A stretch of DNA of 64,000 nt from Bradyrhizobium sp. SRS-191 (GCF_024586915.1 NZ_JANBVS010000003.1:62001-126000), one strand, 5' to 3'. Shown: positions 17,235 to 26,418, counted from the stretch's first letter. The notes: generated from the sequence alone by a model not told the origin. Translations and numbers: made by a program.

Positions 17235-18503
17235 CTACGCCTGCTCGATCGCGGCCGGCATCTTGGCAACCGACATCAGCGAGCGCGCGACCTGGTTGAG
17301 AAGCTGGTCGGCGTTCTCCTCCTCGGCCAGCGACTTCGACAAGAGCGCAACGACGGCGCTGTGGCGGAGCTGCGAGGCGAGGTTGCGCGCGGTGGTGTAG
17401 CCGGACATCTCGTAATGCTCGACACGCTGGGCGGCACCGATCAAGGCCAGATCAGCGGCGGCGTCCTCCTTGTCCTCGCCTTGCGCGATGATCTCCTGGC
17501 CCTCCTCGACCAGGCCCATCATGCCCTTGCACGGCTTTGCACGCGGGGTCTTGCCGAGCAGTTCGAAGCACTCGTTGATGCGCTCGATCTGCGCTTCGGT
17601 CTCCACCAGATGCTGCTCGAACAGCTCACGCAGCTGATCGAAGCGCGCGGCCTCGGCCATCTTCGGCAGCGCCTTGGTGAGCTGCTTCTCGGCGTGCAGG
17701 ATGTCTCTGAGCTCCTCGATCAGGAGATCGCCAAGGCCCGCCTCGTCGGCCGGCGGCGAGCTCTCGGTGACGATCGCACTGGACGCGCCGTTCTCGCCGG
17801 CCTGGATCGCCGGCGATTCCGTGAACACCCAGTCGCCGCCCTCGTTCCATGGGCCGCGGGTGTCGATCTCGCCGTGGTCGCCCGACCCGGTGGAATCGTT
17901 GAAGAACTGATCGACCAGGCCCGGGGTCGGCGCGATGCGGCCGACGCTGAAGGCCGGCTTGTTCATGCTCTCCAGCGCCAGCGCGAAGGCCTTCATGTGG
18001 GTGATCTCGCGCGTCATCAGGAACTGCAGCGCGTCCTTGGTGCCGGCGTCGTCGGTGAAATTGATCAGCCGCTCATAAACGATCTTGGCGCGGGCTTCGG
18101 CGGCGATGTTGCTGCGCAGGTCGACATCGAGCTCGCCGGTGATCTTCAAATAATCGGCGGTCCACGGGTTGCCCTGCGAGTTGAACAGATTGACGCCGCC
18201 GCCGCCGGCGATCGCGATCAACGGGTCGGCCTCGGCGGCCTCGCGGTCGAACTTGGCGGGCTTGAGATGCATGCGGGCGAGCGTGCCGACCACCTCGAGA
18301 TGGCTGAGCTCCTCGGTGCCGATGTCCATCAACAGATCTTTGCGGTCGGGGTCCTCGCAATTGAGGCCCTGGATCGAGTACTGCATGGCGGCGGCAAGCT
18401 CGCCATTGGCTCCGCCGAACTGTTCCAGCAGCATATTGCCGAAGCGCGGATCGGGCTCGTCGACACGGACGGTGAACATCAGCTTCTTGACGTGGTGATA
18501 CAT
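17235..18503 (-). CDS. Manganese catalase fused to a YciE/YciF-type ferritin-like (DUF892) domain
   Basis: 422 residues. Residues 1-235 match dimanganese catalase, which disproportionates hydrogen peroxide: Glu35 (GGANGEL), Glu65 and His68 (EELSH), a later Glu in IAAEARAK and the REITH Glu/His pair supply all dimetal ligands. Residues about 255-420 form a second ferritin-like four-helix domain of the DUF892/YciF stress-protein type (LIEELRDILHAEKQLTKALP, MSGYTTARNLA). Ordinary Mn catalases have a different C-terminal tail, so this is a fusion. The frame extends upstream, but I chose the ATG at 18503, which begins the catalase signature MYHHVKKLMF and has GAGG nearby. An EcfG-type promoter lies just upstream. 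Confidence 0.88.
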   Translation of the reverse strand: MYHHVKKLMFTVRVDEPDPRFGNMLLEQFGGANGELAAAMQYSIQGLNCEDPDRKDLLMDIGTEELSHLEVVGTLARMHLKPAKFDREAAEADPLIAIAGGGGVNLFNSQGNPWTADYLKITGELDVDLRSNIAAEARAKIVYERLINFTDDAGTKDALQFLMTREITHMKAFALALESMNKPAFSVGRIAPTPGLVDQFFNDSTGSGDHGEIDTRGPWNEGGDWVFTESPAIQAGENGASSAIVTESSPPADEAGLGDLLIEELRDILHAEKQLTKALPKMAEAARFDQLRELFEQHLVETEAQIERINECFELLGKTPRAKPCKGMMGLVEEGQEIIAQGEDKEDAAADLALIGAAQRVEHYEMSGYTTARNLASQLRHSAVVALLSKSLAEEENADQLLNQVARSLMSVAKMPAAIEQA

Positions 18504-18542
18504 GGGAAGGCCTCGGACGTTTGCGGGGGGACGCATTGTCCG

Positions 18543-18567
18543 AACGGCGCGCCTACATGGTTGTTCC
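18543..18567 (-). promoter_or_regulatory. EcfG-type general stress promoter for the Mn-catalase fusion
   Basis: On the minus strand GGAAC is followed after exactly 16 bases by CGTT, the consensus of the alphaproteobacterial general-stress sigma factor EcfG. The -10 element ends about 40 bases before the ATG at 18503, giving a leader of about 30 bases. A peroxide-removing ferritin-like enzyme is a fitting member of that regulon. Confidence 0.75.
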
Positions 18568-18790
18568 ATACCTCTTGCACCGGAACCTGCGTGCCGGCGC
18601 GGCGGGATTCGCGTGCTATGCACGCTGGGTTTCACTCCAGGAGCGGCGCAAATCCCGCCATGCCCCCTGTCGCGATCCATGCGGCCAGCTTAAAATGCGG
18701 TGACTTTGCGACGACATCCTGTTGGCAGTTGGGCCACGTCCCTTGCTAAGGTTTTCCCTGCTCGCCTAAGCTGTTGTGCTGGAGAGTGAG

Positions 18791-19312
18791 ATGTTGATGC
18801 GGACACCAGCCAGGGAGAAACCCGGTCTCGGCGATCGACTTCGCCGCGTCATCGGGCGACTTCGCGCGCACGCATCCTCGCTGGCGCCCTCATCGCTGAC
18901 GATGACGGCCGCGCCGCGGCCTCAAACCTATCAATTTGCCGACGACGAGCCCGACGACAGCAACATGGAGGTCGCCCTCGCCGCGCTGATCGACCAGATC
19001 GAGCGGCCGGCCAAGGCGCCGCCGCCGTCGAAGTTTCCGTCTCTGGCGCGCGTGACCGCATCGCGCCAGGCACCGCACATCCCGGTCTATGAGCGTCCGC
19101 CCTATTTCGACGTCACGCCGCGCGACATCGCGCCGCGCCCCGTCGAGGTCGAGCCGCGGCGGGCGCCCTATGAGGAACCGGCAGAGCAGGTCACGCCGGA
19201 GGACGAGCTGTCGGAGCTGCGCAAGGATCTGATGAGCGCGATCTCGGCGCGGCTCGGCACGCCGGAGGATCATCTGGCGACGATCCGCACGCTGCTGAGG
19301 TCGGTGAAGTAA
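18791..19312 (+). CDS. Hypothetical proline-rich protein, partner of the next gene
   Basis: 173 residues, no signal peptide. The N-terminus is basic, the middle is acidic then proline-rich (about residues 35-135), and the C-terminus (about 140-173) is a predicted amphipathic helix, DELSELRKDLMSAI. The ATG was chosen because GGAG lies 6 bases upstream; a GTG 15 bases earlier is possible. Its TAA overlaps the next ATG by one base (TAATG), so the two are co-translated. No family is recognised. The low-complexity middle suggests a scaffold or linker protein. Confidence 0.65.
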   Translation: MLMRTPAREKPGLGDRLRRVIGRLRAHASSLAPSSLTMTAAPRPQTYQFADDEPDDSNMEVALAALIDQIERPAKAPPPSKFPSLARVTASRQAPHIPVYERPPYFDVTPRDIAPRPVEVEPRRAPYEEPAEQVTPEDELSELRKDLMSAISARLGTPEDHLATIRTLLRSVK

Positions 19313-19683
19313 TGTGGGGCCGCAGCAATATCGGCAAGACCGTCGAGGAGTTGACCGATCACCTGCGGCTGGTCGATCACGTGCGCGCGCTGCAGGACGG
19401 CCAGAAGGAGATCGCGGAAGCGATCCGGGCGGTGAACCAGCGGCTGACCTCGATCGAGGCCGAGTTCAGGGTGCTGAAGGCGGAGACCCAGCGTGACGCG
19501 CTGCGCGAGGTGCAGCACGCGGTGACGGCGGTGCAGGGCTCGATGCATGACGAGCTGACCCGCATGGCGACGCGGCTCGCGGTGCTGGAGCAGGCGCTGC
19601 GCCGCGAGGCGGTGCGCCAGCAGGCGCAACCGGCCGCCTCGCGCCCACCGGGCGCGCCGCCGCGCCCGGACGGCGCGCGTTGA
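19312..19683 (+). CDS. Hypothetical coiled-coil protein
   Basis: 123 residues. From about 10 to 105 the protein is almost continuous helix with heptad spacing (LTDHLRLVDHVRALQDGQ, IEAEFRVLKAETQRDALREV), so it is probably an oligomeric coiled coil. The last 20 residues are Ala/Pro/Arg-rich and disordered. It has no membrane segment. Its ATG overlaps the preceding stop, and it ends five bases before the convergent gene's stop. It probably binds the preceding protein; the function is unknown. Confidence 0.7.
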   Translation: MWGRSNIGKTVEELTDHLRLVDHVRALQDGQKEIAEAIRAVNQRLTSIEAEFRVLKAETQRDALREVQHAVTAVQGSMHDELTRMATRLAVLEQALRREAVRQQAQPAASRPPGAPPRPDGAR

Positions 19684-19687
19684 GGGC

Positions 19688-20494
19688 TCAGCGCAAGGTC
19701 GCCGTTCGGCTCGATAGATCGATGACGGCGCTGCCGCGCTTGGCGTAGGCGTCGGGGACAAAAGCCTCGTCCGGGGCAATGTTATGGTCGAGAGCGTCCT
19801 TGGGGATCGGAAAGCCCTTGGCGCAGGCCTTTTCAATCGTCTCGCGGTCGGCATAGCTGACCGTCACGACGACCGTGCCGGGGCGCGGACCAGCGGCGAG
19901 CTTCGACAGGCCGAAATAGTTGATCTGCTCCGTACATGTGACGACGTTCGACGAAAAAGCCCCGGTCGAGTTCGAGGCCCGCAGCAGAACGTCGTAGGTC
20001 ATCTCAAAGGATCCATCGCTGCCGGTGGGGAAGCCGACGCGCGCAACAGCGGATTCAATAATACCTTGCCCCATGAATCCAGTCAGGCAGACGAGCACGT
20101 CCTGCGCTCCGTCTTTCGCGGCGATGACGCATTCGTCCACGTCGATGCCCGGCTGGAAACCGAGAAACTGGTAAGTGTCGCCAACCTGCTCGAACACGAC
20201 AGTGCCGCCGAAATTGTTGGCGTGCGGCTCGCAATCGCTGCCGTAGCTCACGAGCAGGAGCGGATGGCCGGTGGCCAGGAAACGCCCCTGCTGCCGCTGC
20301 GGCTGCAGGGTGACGTTGCAGCCGCGCTCATCATCGGAGGGATAGGATTTGGCCTGCTTGCAGGTCGACCCGGCAATCGCATTGGGCGCGCAGAACTGCG
20401 ACAATAGCGCGCGATCGGTGGCGTCAGCTCTGGCGCCGCCGCTGAAGGCGCTGCACAGCAGCAGCGACAGCAGCACAGAATAGACTCTCGTCAT
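19688..20494 (-). CDS. Secreted hypothetical protein
   Basis: 268 residues with a signal peptide (residues 1-24, GGARA-DA). The mature protein has at least seven cysteines (for example SQFCAPN, STCKQAK, RGCNVTL, SDCEPHA, VDECVIA, LVCLTGF, VTCTEQI), consistent with a disulfide-bonded periplasmic or extracellular domain. The ATG at 20494 gives a standard signal peptide; the frame runs further upstream without one. No family is recognised. It faces the coiled-coil gene and is divergent from the crotonase. Confidence 0.7.
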   Translation of the reverse strand: MTRVYSVLLSLLLCSAFSGGARADATDRALLSQFCAPNAIAGSTCKQAKSYPSDDERGCNVTLQPQRQQGRFLATGHPLLLVSYGSDCEPHANNFGGTVVFEQVGDTYQFLGFQPGIDVDECVIAAKDGAQDVLVCLTGFMGQGIIESAVARVGFPTGSDGSFEMTYDVLLRASNSTGAFSSNVVTCTEQINYFGLSKLAAGPRPGTVVVTVSYADRETIEKACAKGFPIPKDALDHNIAPDEAFVPDAYAKRGSAVIDLSSRTATLR

Positions 20495-20730
20495 GGGATC
20501 GGCCTTCCGGGTGGACACGCAGCTTGGCGTGCGCAAATCTAGCCGCGACGCCGTCGCAAACCAATCATAAACTACGGCGTGCCTCCCTCTTCCGATACAC
20601 GCGCACCTCTCCGCCTCATCACCGCTTCGGCCTTTGGCGCGGTCGGCTGATGATGTAGGCTCGGGCGGCAGCAACGACTCGAAGATCACCGCCCGCATCG
20701 CGGCAGCCGGCGGAGACGCATGAGGGGCCC

Positions 20731-21495
20731 ATGACCGACCATCTGATCGTCACCGACGAAAGCGAGACGCGGACGATCAAGCTCAGGCGCCCGGAGAAGA
20801 AGAACGCGATCACCCAGGCCATGTATCTCGGCATGAGCGATGCGATCGACACCGCCCAGAACAACCCGCTGGTGCGATGCATCATCATCACCGGCGGCTC
20901 CGGCGTGTTCACCGCCGGCAATGATCTCGAGGACTTCCTGCATGCGGGTTCGGCCGGCAATGACGCCGTGCGCACCTCGGCGGCGACCAAATTCCTGTAT
21001 TCGCTCGCGCATAACGTCAAGCCGATCATCGCAGCCGTCGACGGCGTTGCGATCGGCATCGGCACGACGATGCTGTTCCACTGCGACTACGTGCTGGCCT
21101 CGACCACGGCGACGTTCGCGACGCCCTTCATCCATCTCGGCCTGGTGCCGGAGGGCGCCTCGAGCCTCTTGATGCCGCAGACCATGGGCTATCAGCGGGC
21201 GTTCGCGATGCTGGTGATGGGGCGCACGATGACGGCGGCGGACGCGCAGATCGCAGGCTTCGTGAACACGGTGGTGGCGCCGGGCCATACCGAGGTCGAG
21301 GCGCACAAGGTGGCGCGCGACATCTGCCGGCTGCCGGCCGAGGCCGTCGCGATCGGCCGCAAGCTGATCCGCACCGCGCCGGACGAGCTGACCCGCCGCA
21401 TCGACCAGGAGGCCTATCTGTTCGCCGAGCGCATGACCTCCGAGGAGGCGATCGGCGCGTTCAAGGCGTTCCTGTCGCGCAAGAAGAAAAAGTGA
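20731..21495 (+). CDS. Enoyl-CoA hydratase/isomerase (crotonase) family protein
   Basis: 254 residues of the crotonase fold, which stabilises acyl-CoA enolates for hydration or isomerisation. VFTAGNDLEDFL is the oxyanion-hole strand, and GLVPEGASSLLMPQ carries the catalytic glutamate at the usual position. TAGND is more typical of isomerase and related paralogues than of strict hydratases (SAGAD), so the reaction is uncertain. It precedes the flavin oxidase by 21 bases and may form a two-gene operon with it. Confidence 0.85.
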   Translation: MTDHLIVTDESETRTIKLRRPEKKNAITQAMYLGMSDAIDTAQNNPLVRCIIITGGSGVFTAGNDLEDFLHAGSAGNDAVRTSAATKFLYSLAHNVKPIIAAVDGVAIGIGTTMLFHCDYVLASTTATFATPFIHLGLVPEGASSLLMPQTMGYQRAFAMLVMGRTMTAADAQIAGFVNTVVAPGHTEVEAHKVARDICRLPAEAVAIGRKLIRTAPDELTRRIDQEAYLFAERMTSEEAIGAFKAFLSRKKKK

Positions 21496-21516
21496 CACAG
21501 GGGTCGTCGGGCGCGC

Positions 21517-22701
21517 ATGCCGCAGTTTGACGTCATCGTGATCGGCTGCGGCGCGATGGGCAGCGCCGCGCTGCTGCATCTCGCCAAGGCCCGCCGGCGG
21601 GTGCTCGGCATCGACCGCTTCCAGCCGCCGCACCGCTTCGGCTCGACCCATGGCGAGACCCGCATCACCCGCGCAGCGATCGGCGAAGGCGTCGACTACA
21701 CGCCGCTGGCGCAGCGCTCGCACGCGATCTGGCGCGAGTTGGAGCGCGAGACCGGCGCGCATCTGTTCGAGCAATGCGGCTGCCTGTTCATTCCGAGCCA
21801 GCATGGCGGCGAGGTCCACGGCGTCACGAGCGCGCAGTTCTTCGCCAATATCGAGACCGCGGCGCGGCTGCACGGCGTCGACGGCGAGACGCTGCCGTCG
21901 GAGCGCTTGCGCGCGGATTATCCGGCGTTTGCCACGGCGCCCGGCGATCGCGCCTTCCTCGATCGCGAAGGCGGCTATCTGCTGGTCGAGGACTGCGTGC
22001 GCACCGAGCTCGCGGTCGCCGCTCGCCATGGCGCCACGCTGCTCACCGGCCGATGCGTGACCTCGTTCCGCCGCGCTGCGGGTGACCTCACCGTCACGAT
22101 GGACGATGGCTCGACCGCATCGGCAACGACGCTGATCGTCACCACCGGCCCCTGGATCACCGAGCTGATCGCCCCGCTGCAACGGCGCGTGAATGTCACG
22201 CGGCAGGTGCTGTACTGGTTCGAGCTGCTGTCCAATCCGCAGCGCTTTGGCCCCAACGCGCCGGTCTTCATCTGGGACGTGGCGGGGCGCGAGCACGCCG
22301 CCTCCGACATCTACGGCTTCCCCTGGCTCGGCTCGCCCGACAATGGCGTCAAGATCGCCCAGGAGGTGCTGACCGGCGAGACCGATCCGGATCACGTGAC
22401 GCGCGAGGTCACAGCGGACGAGATCGCCGCGACCTACGAGACCTACGTCCGCCCGTTCGTGCCGGATCTCGGCCCCCGCTGCCTGCGCAGCGAAGTCTGC
22501 CTCTACACCAATGCGCCGGGCGGCCGCTTCATCATCGACCGCGATCCCGGCGATGCCAACGTCATCTACGCCTCGGCCTGCTCCGGCCATGGCTTCAAGC
22601 ATTCGCCTGCGGTCGGCGAGGCGCTCGCGGCGATGGCGCTGGGCCAGCCGCCGCGCGTGGATCTCTCCGGCTTCACGCTGGACCGGCTCGCCGCCCCCTG
22701 A
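21517..22701 (+). CDS. N-methyl amino acid oxidase (SolA/monomeric sarcosine oxidase family)
   Basis: 394-residue FAD-dependent oxidase or dehydrogenase. VIGCGAMGSAALLHLAK is the Rossmann dinucleotide-binding motif at residues 8-24, HRFGSTHGETRITR follows in the FAD-contacting region, and RSEVCLYTNAP near residue 325 contains the cysteine that covalently binds FAD in sarcosine oxidases. ACSGHGFKHSPAVGE near 350 is the conserved C-terminal FAD loop. Substrates in the family are sarcosine, N-methyltryptophan and other secondary amines, oxidised to the amine with release of formaldehyde. No specificity call is made. Confidence 0.85.
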   Translation: MPQFDVIVIGCGAMGSAALLHLAKARRRVLGIDRFQPPHRFGSTHGETRITRAAIGEGVDYTPLAQRSHAIWRELERETGAHLFEQCGCLFIPSQHGGEVHGVTSAQFFANIETAARLHGVDGETLPSERLRADYPAFATAPGDRAFLDREGGYLLVEDCVRTELAVAARHGATLLTGRCVTSFRRAAGDLTVTMDDGSTASATTLIVTTGPWITELIAPLQRRVNVTRQVLYWFELLSNPQRFGPNAPVFIWDVAGREHAASDIYGFPWLGSPDNGVKIAQEVLTGETDPDHVTREVTADEIAATYETYVRPFVPDLGPRCLRSEVCLYTNAPGGRFIIDRDPGDANVIYASACSGHGFKHSPAVGEALAAMALGQPPRVDLSGFTLDRLAAP

Positions 22702-22703
22702 CG

Positions 22704-23591
22704 CTACTTGCCGGAGGACAGCGCGGCAGTCTGCTTGGCGAGGCCGTCGTTGAACTGGCCTTCGAGCTTGTCGAGATAGGCGTTGAACTCGCCCGGCTTG
22801 ACGAACGGATTGGCCGCGCCGTCGGCGATCTTGGCGCGCTTCTCGGCCATGCCATACATCTCCGGGTGCGGCGCCAGCAGCACGTCGGGATGCACCGTCT
22901 TGGCCCAGGCGTAGGTCTTCTTGTAGTCATCGACGATGCCCGGATAGGTCGGCCGGCCGACGAGCTGATTGAGCGCCACGGTGGCGCTGCAGAAGAAGAT
23001 GACGCTGCGCGTCGCGTCGCCGTCCTTCACATTGGTCGTCCAGCTGGTGCAGCCCGGCGAATGGCCGGGCGTCTCATGCGCGGTCAGCGTCACGCCGCCG
23101 AGCGTCACCGTGTCGCCCTCCTTCACGGCGCGATCGACCTTGACCGGCGGGAAGTTCAGATGGGTCTGCTCCTCGCGGCCAGGATAGAAGCCGCCTTCGA
23201 GCAGCGGCACGTCCTTGGCGCCGGCCACCATCTGTGCGCCGGTCTCCTGCTTGATCTGCGCGAGCCCGCCGGTGTGATCGATATGGGCGTGGGTGTTGAT
23301 GATGTATTTGATGTCGGCGACCTTGAAGCCGAGCTTGCCGATGTTGGTCTCGATCAGCGCGGTCGATTCCGGCATCACGGTGTCGATCAGGATGTGGCCC
23401 TGCGGCGTGGTGATCAGATAGGACGCCAGGCCGTCGGTGCCGACGTAATAGATGTTGTCGATCACCTTGAACGGCTCGGTCGGGGTGTTCCAGGCCACGA
23501 TCACCTGCTTCATGAAATCGGGCAGCGATTGCGCTGCAGCGGGACCGACGCTCAGCGATATCGCCGCGGCGAGCAGCATCATTCTTTTCAT
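22704..23591 (-). CDS. Subclass B3 metallo-beta-lactamase
   Basis: 295-residue periplasmic zinc hydrolase with a signal peptide (1-20, GPAAA-Q). The B3 zinc ligands are all visible: His101, His103, Asp105 and His106 in THAHIDHTGG, His177 in ETPGHSPGCTSW, and His242 in LAPHPEMYG. The TPGHSPGCTSW stretch and VALNQLVGRPTYPGIVDDY segment are characteristic of B3 enzymes, and the whole sequence reads very close to BJP-1 of Bradyrhizobium. It probably hydrolyses beta-lactams including carbapenems and appears to be an intrinsic chromosomal gene. No AmpR-type regulator is adjacent. It ends three bases from the convergent oxidase gene. Confidence 0.92.
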   Translation of the reverse strand: MKRMMLLAAAISLSVGPAAAQSLPDFMKQVIVAWNTPTEPFKVIDNIYYVGTDGLASYLITTPQGHILIDTVMPESTALIETNIGKLGFKVADIKYIINTHAHIDHTGGLAQIKQETGAQMVAGAKDVPLLEGGFYPGREEQTHLNFPPVKVDRAVKEGDTVTLGGVTLTAHETPGHSPGCTSWTTNVKDGDATRSVIFFCSATVALNQLVGRPTYPGIVDDYKKTYAWAKTVHPDVLLAPHPEMYGMAEKRAKIADGAANPFVKPGEFNAYLDKLEGQFNDGLAKQTAALSSGK

Positions 23592-23695
23592 TGCGGGCTC
23601 CCGATGTATTGTTGTTATGAACCCGTTTTATGTCATCGCGACCGCAGCGAGGCAATCGTGCTTCGTCTCGCCGCCTGCATCACACGTGATCTGCC

Positions 23696-25372
23696 ATGAG
23701 CCTGCTCCACCGCCTCGCCTTCGCCGCTCTGCTGGCCGGTGCCGCCGCGGCAAGCCTTGCCGCCCTGCCCGCATCCGCCGAGGACGAGCCGGTGTCGCTG
23801 CGCATCCTCGCCATCAACGATTTCCACGGCAATCTGAAGCCGCCGAGCGCGGGCATCCGCGTCGCCGACCCGAACGATCCGACCAAGAGCAGCGTGGTGC
23901 CGGCCGGTGGCGCCGCGCAGATGGCGAGCCTCGTCAAGCTGCTGACCGACGGCCAGCCGAACACGATCTTCGTGGCGGCCGGCGACCTGATCGGCGCCAG
24001 CCCGTTCCTCTCGGCGATGTTCCACGATGAGCCGACCATCGAATCGATGTCGCAGATGGGGCTCGCGCTGTCCGCGGTCGGCAATCACGAGTTCGACGAG
24101 GGCAAGGACGAGCTGCTGCGGATGCAGAACGGCGGCTGCCATCCGACCGACGGGTGCCGCGGGCCGAAACCGTTCACCGGCGCCAAATTCCACTATCTCG
24201 CCGCCTCGACCTTTCTCAAGGGCACCGACAAGACGGTGTTTCCGCCCTACGAAATCCGGACCTTCGAGGACATCCCGGTCGCCTTCATCGGGCTGACCTT
24301 GAAAGGCACCGCGGGCATCATCTCGCCCGCGAGTTCGGCCGGCCTGGAATTCCGCAACGAGGCCGAGAGCGTCAACGCGTTGATCCCCGAATTGAAGGCC
24401 AAGGGCGTGCAGGCGATCGTGGTGCTGATCCATGAGGGCGGCTGGCCGTCCGGCGGCATGAACGAATGCCCCGGCCTCTCTGGCCCGATCGTCGACATCG
24501 TCAAGGATCTCGACAGCGCCGTCGACATCGTCATCTCCGGCCACACCCACCAGGCCTATGTCTGCACCATCGACAAGCGGCTCGTCACCTCGGCCGACAA
24601 GTTCGGCACCCTGGTCACCGCGATCGACATCAAGCTCGATCGCACGACGCGCGACGTGATCAGCACCAGCGCGACCAACATCGTCGTCGACGCGACGCTG
24701 CCGAAGGACCCGACGCAGACCGCGCTGATCGACGCCTATGAGAAGCTCGCCGCGCCGATCGCCAATCGTCCCGCGGGCGTCATCACGCAGGTGCTGTCGC
24801 GGCTGCCGAATGCGGCCGGCGAGAGCGTGCTCGGCGACGTCATCGCGGACGCCCAGCTCGCGGCGACATCGGCGCCTGACAAGGGCGGCGCGGTGATTGC
24901 GATGACCAATCCCGGCGGCATCCGCACCGATCTCGCCCGCCGCGACGACGGCGCGGTCAGCTTCGCCGACGTGTTTGCGAGCCAGCCGTTTCGCAATCAG
25001 CTGATGACGGTCACGCTGACGGGGGCCGAGATCAGGGCCGCGCTCGAGCAGCAATGGCTCGACCCGGCGCGGCCGCGCATTCTGCAAATCTCGCGCGGCT
25101 TCTCCTATGCGTTCGATGCGAAGCAGCCGGCCGGCGCGCGCATCGATGCCGCCACGATGACGCTGAACGGCAAGGCGATCGACCCCGCCGCGTCCTATCG
25201 CGTCACCCTCAACAACTATCTCGCGCTCGGCGGCGACGGCTTCACCACCTTCAAGAGCGGCCGCGAGCCGATCGTCGGCCCCTATGACGACGAGGCGCTG
25301 TTCGCCTATCTCAAGGCCAACAGCCCGCTGGCGCCGCCGCCGCGCGACCGGATCGTCAACAAAGCTCAGTGA
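23696..25372 (+). CDS. 5'-nucleotidase/2',3'-cyclic phosphodiesterase family (UshA-like)
   Basis: 558-residue periplasmic metallophosphoesterase with a signal peptide (about 1-28, PASA-ED). The N-terminal calcineurin-like domain has the dimetal motifs NDFHGNL, AAGDLIGAS, VGNHEFDEG, LIHEGG and SGHTHQ. The C-terminal 5'-nucleotidase domain (about 350-558) carries the substrate-binding TNPGGIRTDL and NYLALGGDGF segments. It would dephosphorylate extracellular nucleotides for uptake. It is divergent from the B3 lactamase gene across about 100 bases, and no cotranscribed partner is seen. Confidence 0.9.
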   Translation: MSLLHRLAFAALLAGAAAASLAALPASAEDEPVSLRILAINDFHGNLKPPSAGIRVADPNDPTKSSVVPAGGAAQMASLVKLLTDGQPNTIFVAAGDLIGASPFLSAMFHDEPTIESMSQMGLALSAVGNHEFDEGKDELLRMQNGGCHPTDGCRGPKPFTGAKFHYLAASTFLKGTDKTVFPPYEIRTFEDIPVAFIGLTLKGTAGIISPASSAGLEFRNEAESVNALIPELKAKGVQAIVVLIHEGGWPSGGMNECPGLSGPIVDIVKDLDSAVDIVISGHTHQAYVCTIDKRLVTSADKFGTLVTAIDIKLDRTTRDVISTSATNIVVDATLPKDPTQTALIDAYEKLAAPIANRPAGVITQVLSRLPNAAGESVLGDVIADAQLAATSAPDKGGAVIAMTNPGGIRTDLARRDDGAVSFADVFASQPFRNQLMTVTLTGAEIRAALEQQWLDPARPRILQISRGFSYAFDAKQPAGARIDAATMTLNGKAIDPAASYRVTLNNYLALGGDGFTTFKSGREPIVGPYDDEALFAYLKANSPLAPPPRDRIVNKAQ

Positions 25373-25488
25373 AGCTCGCGGCAACCGGCGGGAATCCCGG
25401 TCATATCCTCCGTCATGGCTCTTTCCGAGGCTGCGTTCAGCGCATAGATTGGGCACTCCCGCAACGCGCGAGTGGCAGGATCTGTTGA

Positions 25489-26418
25489 ATGTCGACGCTG
25501 TACCTCTCTCATGAAGCCTGCCTCGATCACGCCACGCCCTCCGGACATCCCGAGCGCGCCGACCGGCTGCGTGCCGTCGAGGAGGCCCTGGCTGAGGAAC
25601 GCTTCGCCCTGCTCGATCGCGACGAGGCGCCGGAGGCCGACATCGAGCTGGCCCTGCTCTGCCACAACGAGCACTACGTCACCGAATTGCGCCAGATGGC
25701 CCCGACCTCGGGCATCATCTATCTCGACGGCGACACCTCGATGTCGCCGGGCACCTGGGAAGCCGTCATGCGCGGCGTCGGCGGCGCGGTCGCGGCCACC
25801 GAATCCGTGATGTCCGGCAAGCACAGGAACGCCTTCGTCGCCGTGCGACCGCCTGGACACCATGCCGAGATCGCCAAGCCGATGGGCTTCTGCTTCTTCG
25901 ACAATGTCGCGATCGCCGCCCGCTATGCCCAGCGCACCTTCGGCATCGAGCGCGCTGCCATCATCGATTTCGACGTCCACCACGGCAACGGCACCCAGGA
26001 CATCTTCTGGGCCGATAAGAGCGTGATGTATTGCTCGACCCACCAGATGCCGCTGTTTCCCGGCACCGGCGCGCGCGGTGAACGCGGCGAGCACGACACC
26101 ATCGTCAACGCGCCGCTGGCCTCCGAGGACGGCAGCCTGGAGTTCCGCTCGGCCTTCGAGAACCTGATCCTGCCGCAGCTGACCAAGTTCAGCCCGGAGC
26201 TGGTGATCATCTCGGCCGGATTCGATGCCCATTACCGCGACCCGCTGGCCTCGCTGAACCTGCGGGCCGAGGATTTCGGCTGGGTCACGCGCAAGCTGAT
26301 GGAACTCGCCGACAAGACCGCCGGCGGACGTGTCGTCTCGGTCCTGGAAGGCGGCTATGATCTTCAAGGCCTTAAGGAATCCGTCTCCGCCCATGTCGCG
26401 GCACTGACCGGCGCGTAA
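25489..26418 (+). CDS. Histone deacetylase/acetylpolyamine amidohydrolase family protein
   Basis: 309-residue zinc-dependent deacetylase. RPPGHHA contains the tandem catalytic histidines, DFDVHHGNGTQD the zinc ligands Asp and His, and SAGFDAHYRDPL the third zinc ligand. Bacterial members deacetylate small molecules such as acetylpolyamines or proteins. It is just upstream of xseB and dxs, a neighbourhood I know from Rhizobiales, but the functional link is unclear. Length and motifs are complete. Confidence 0.9.
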   Translation: MSTLYLSHEACLDHATPSGHPERADRLRAVEEALAEERFALLDRDEAPEADIELALLCHNEHYVTELRQMAPTSGIIYLDGDTSMSPGTWEAVMRGVGGAVAATESVMSGKHRNAFVAVRPPGHHAEIAKPMGFCFFDNVAIAARYAQRTFGIERAAIIDFDVHHGNGTQDIFWADKSVMYCSTHQMPLFPGTGARGERGEHDTIVNAPLASEDGSLEFRSAFENLILPQLTKFSPELVIISAGFDAHYRDPLASLNLRAEDFGWVTRKLMELADKTAGGRVVSVLEGGYDLQGLKESVSAHVAALTGA

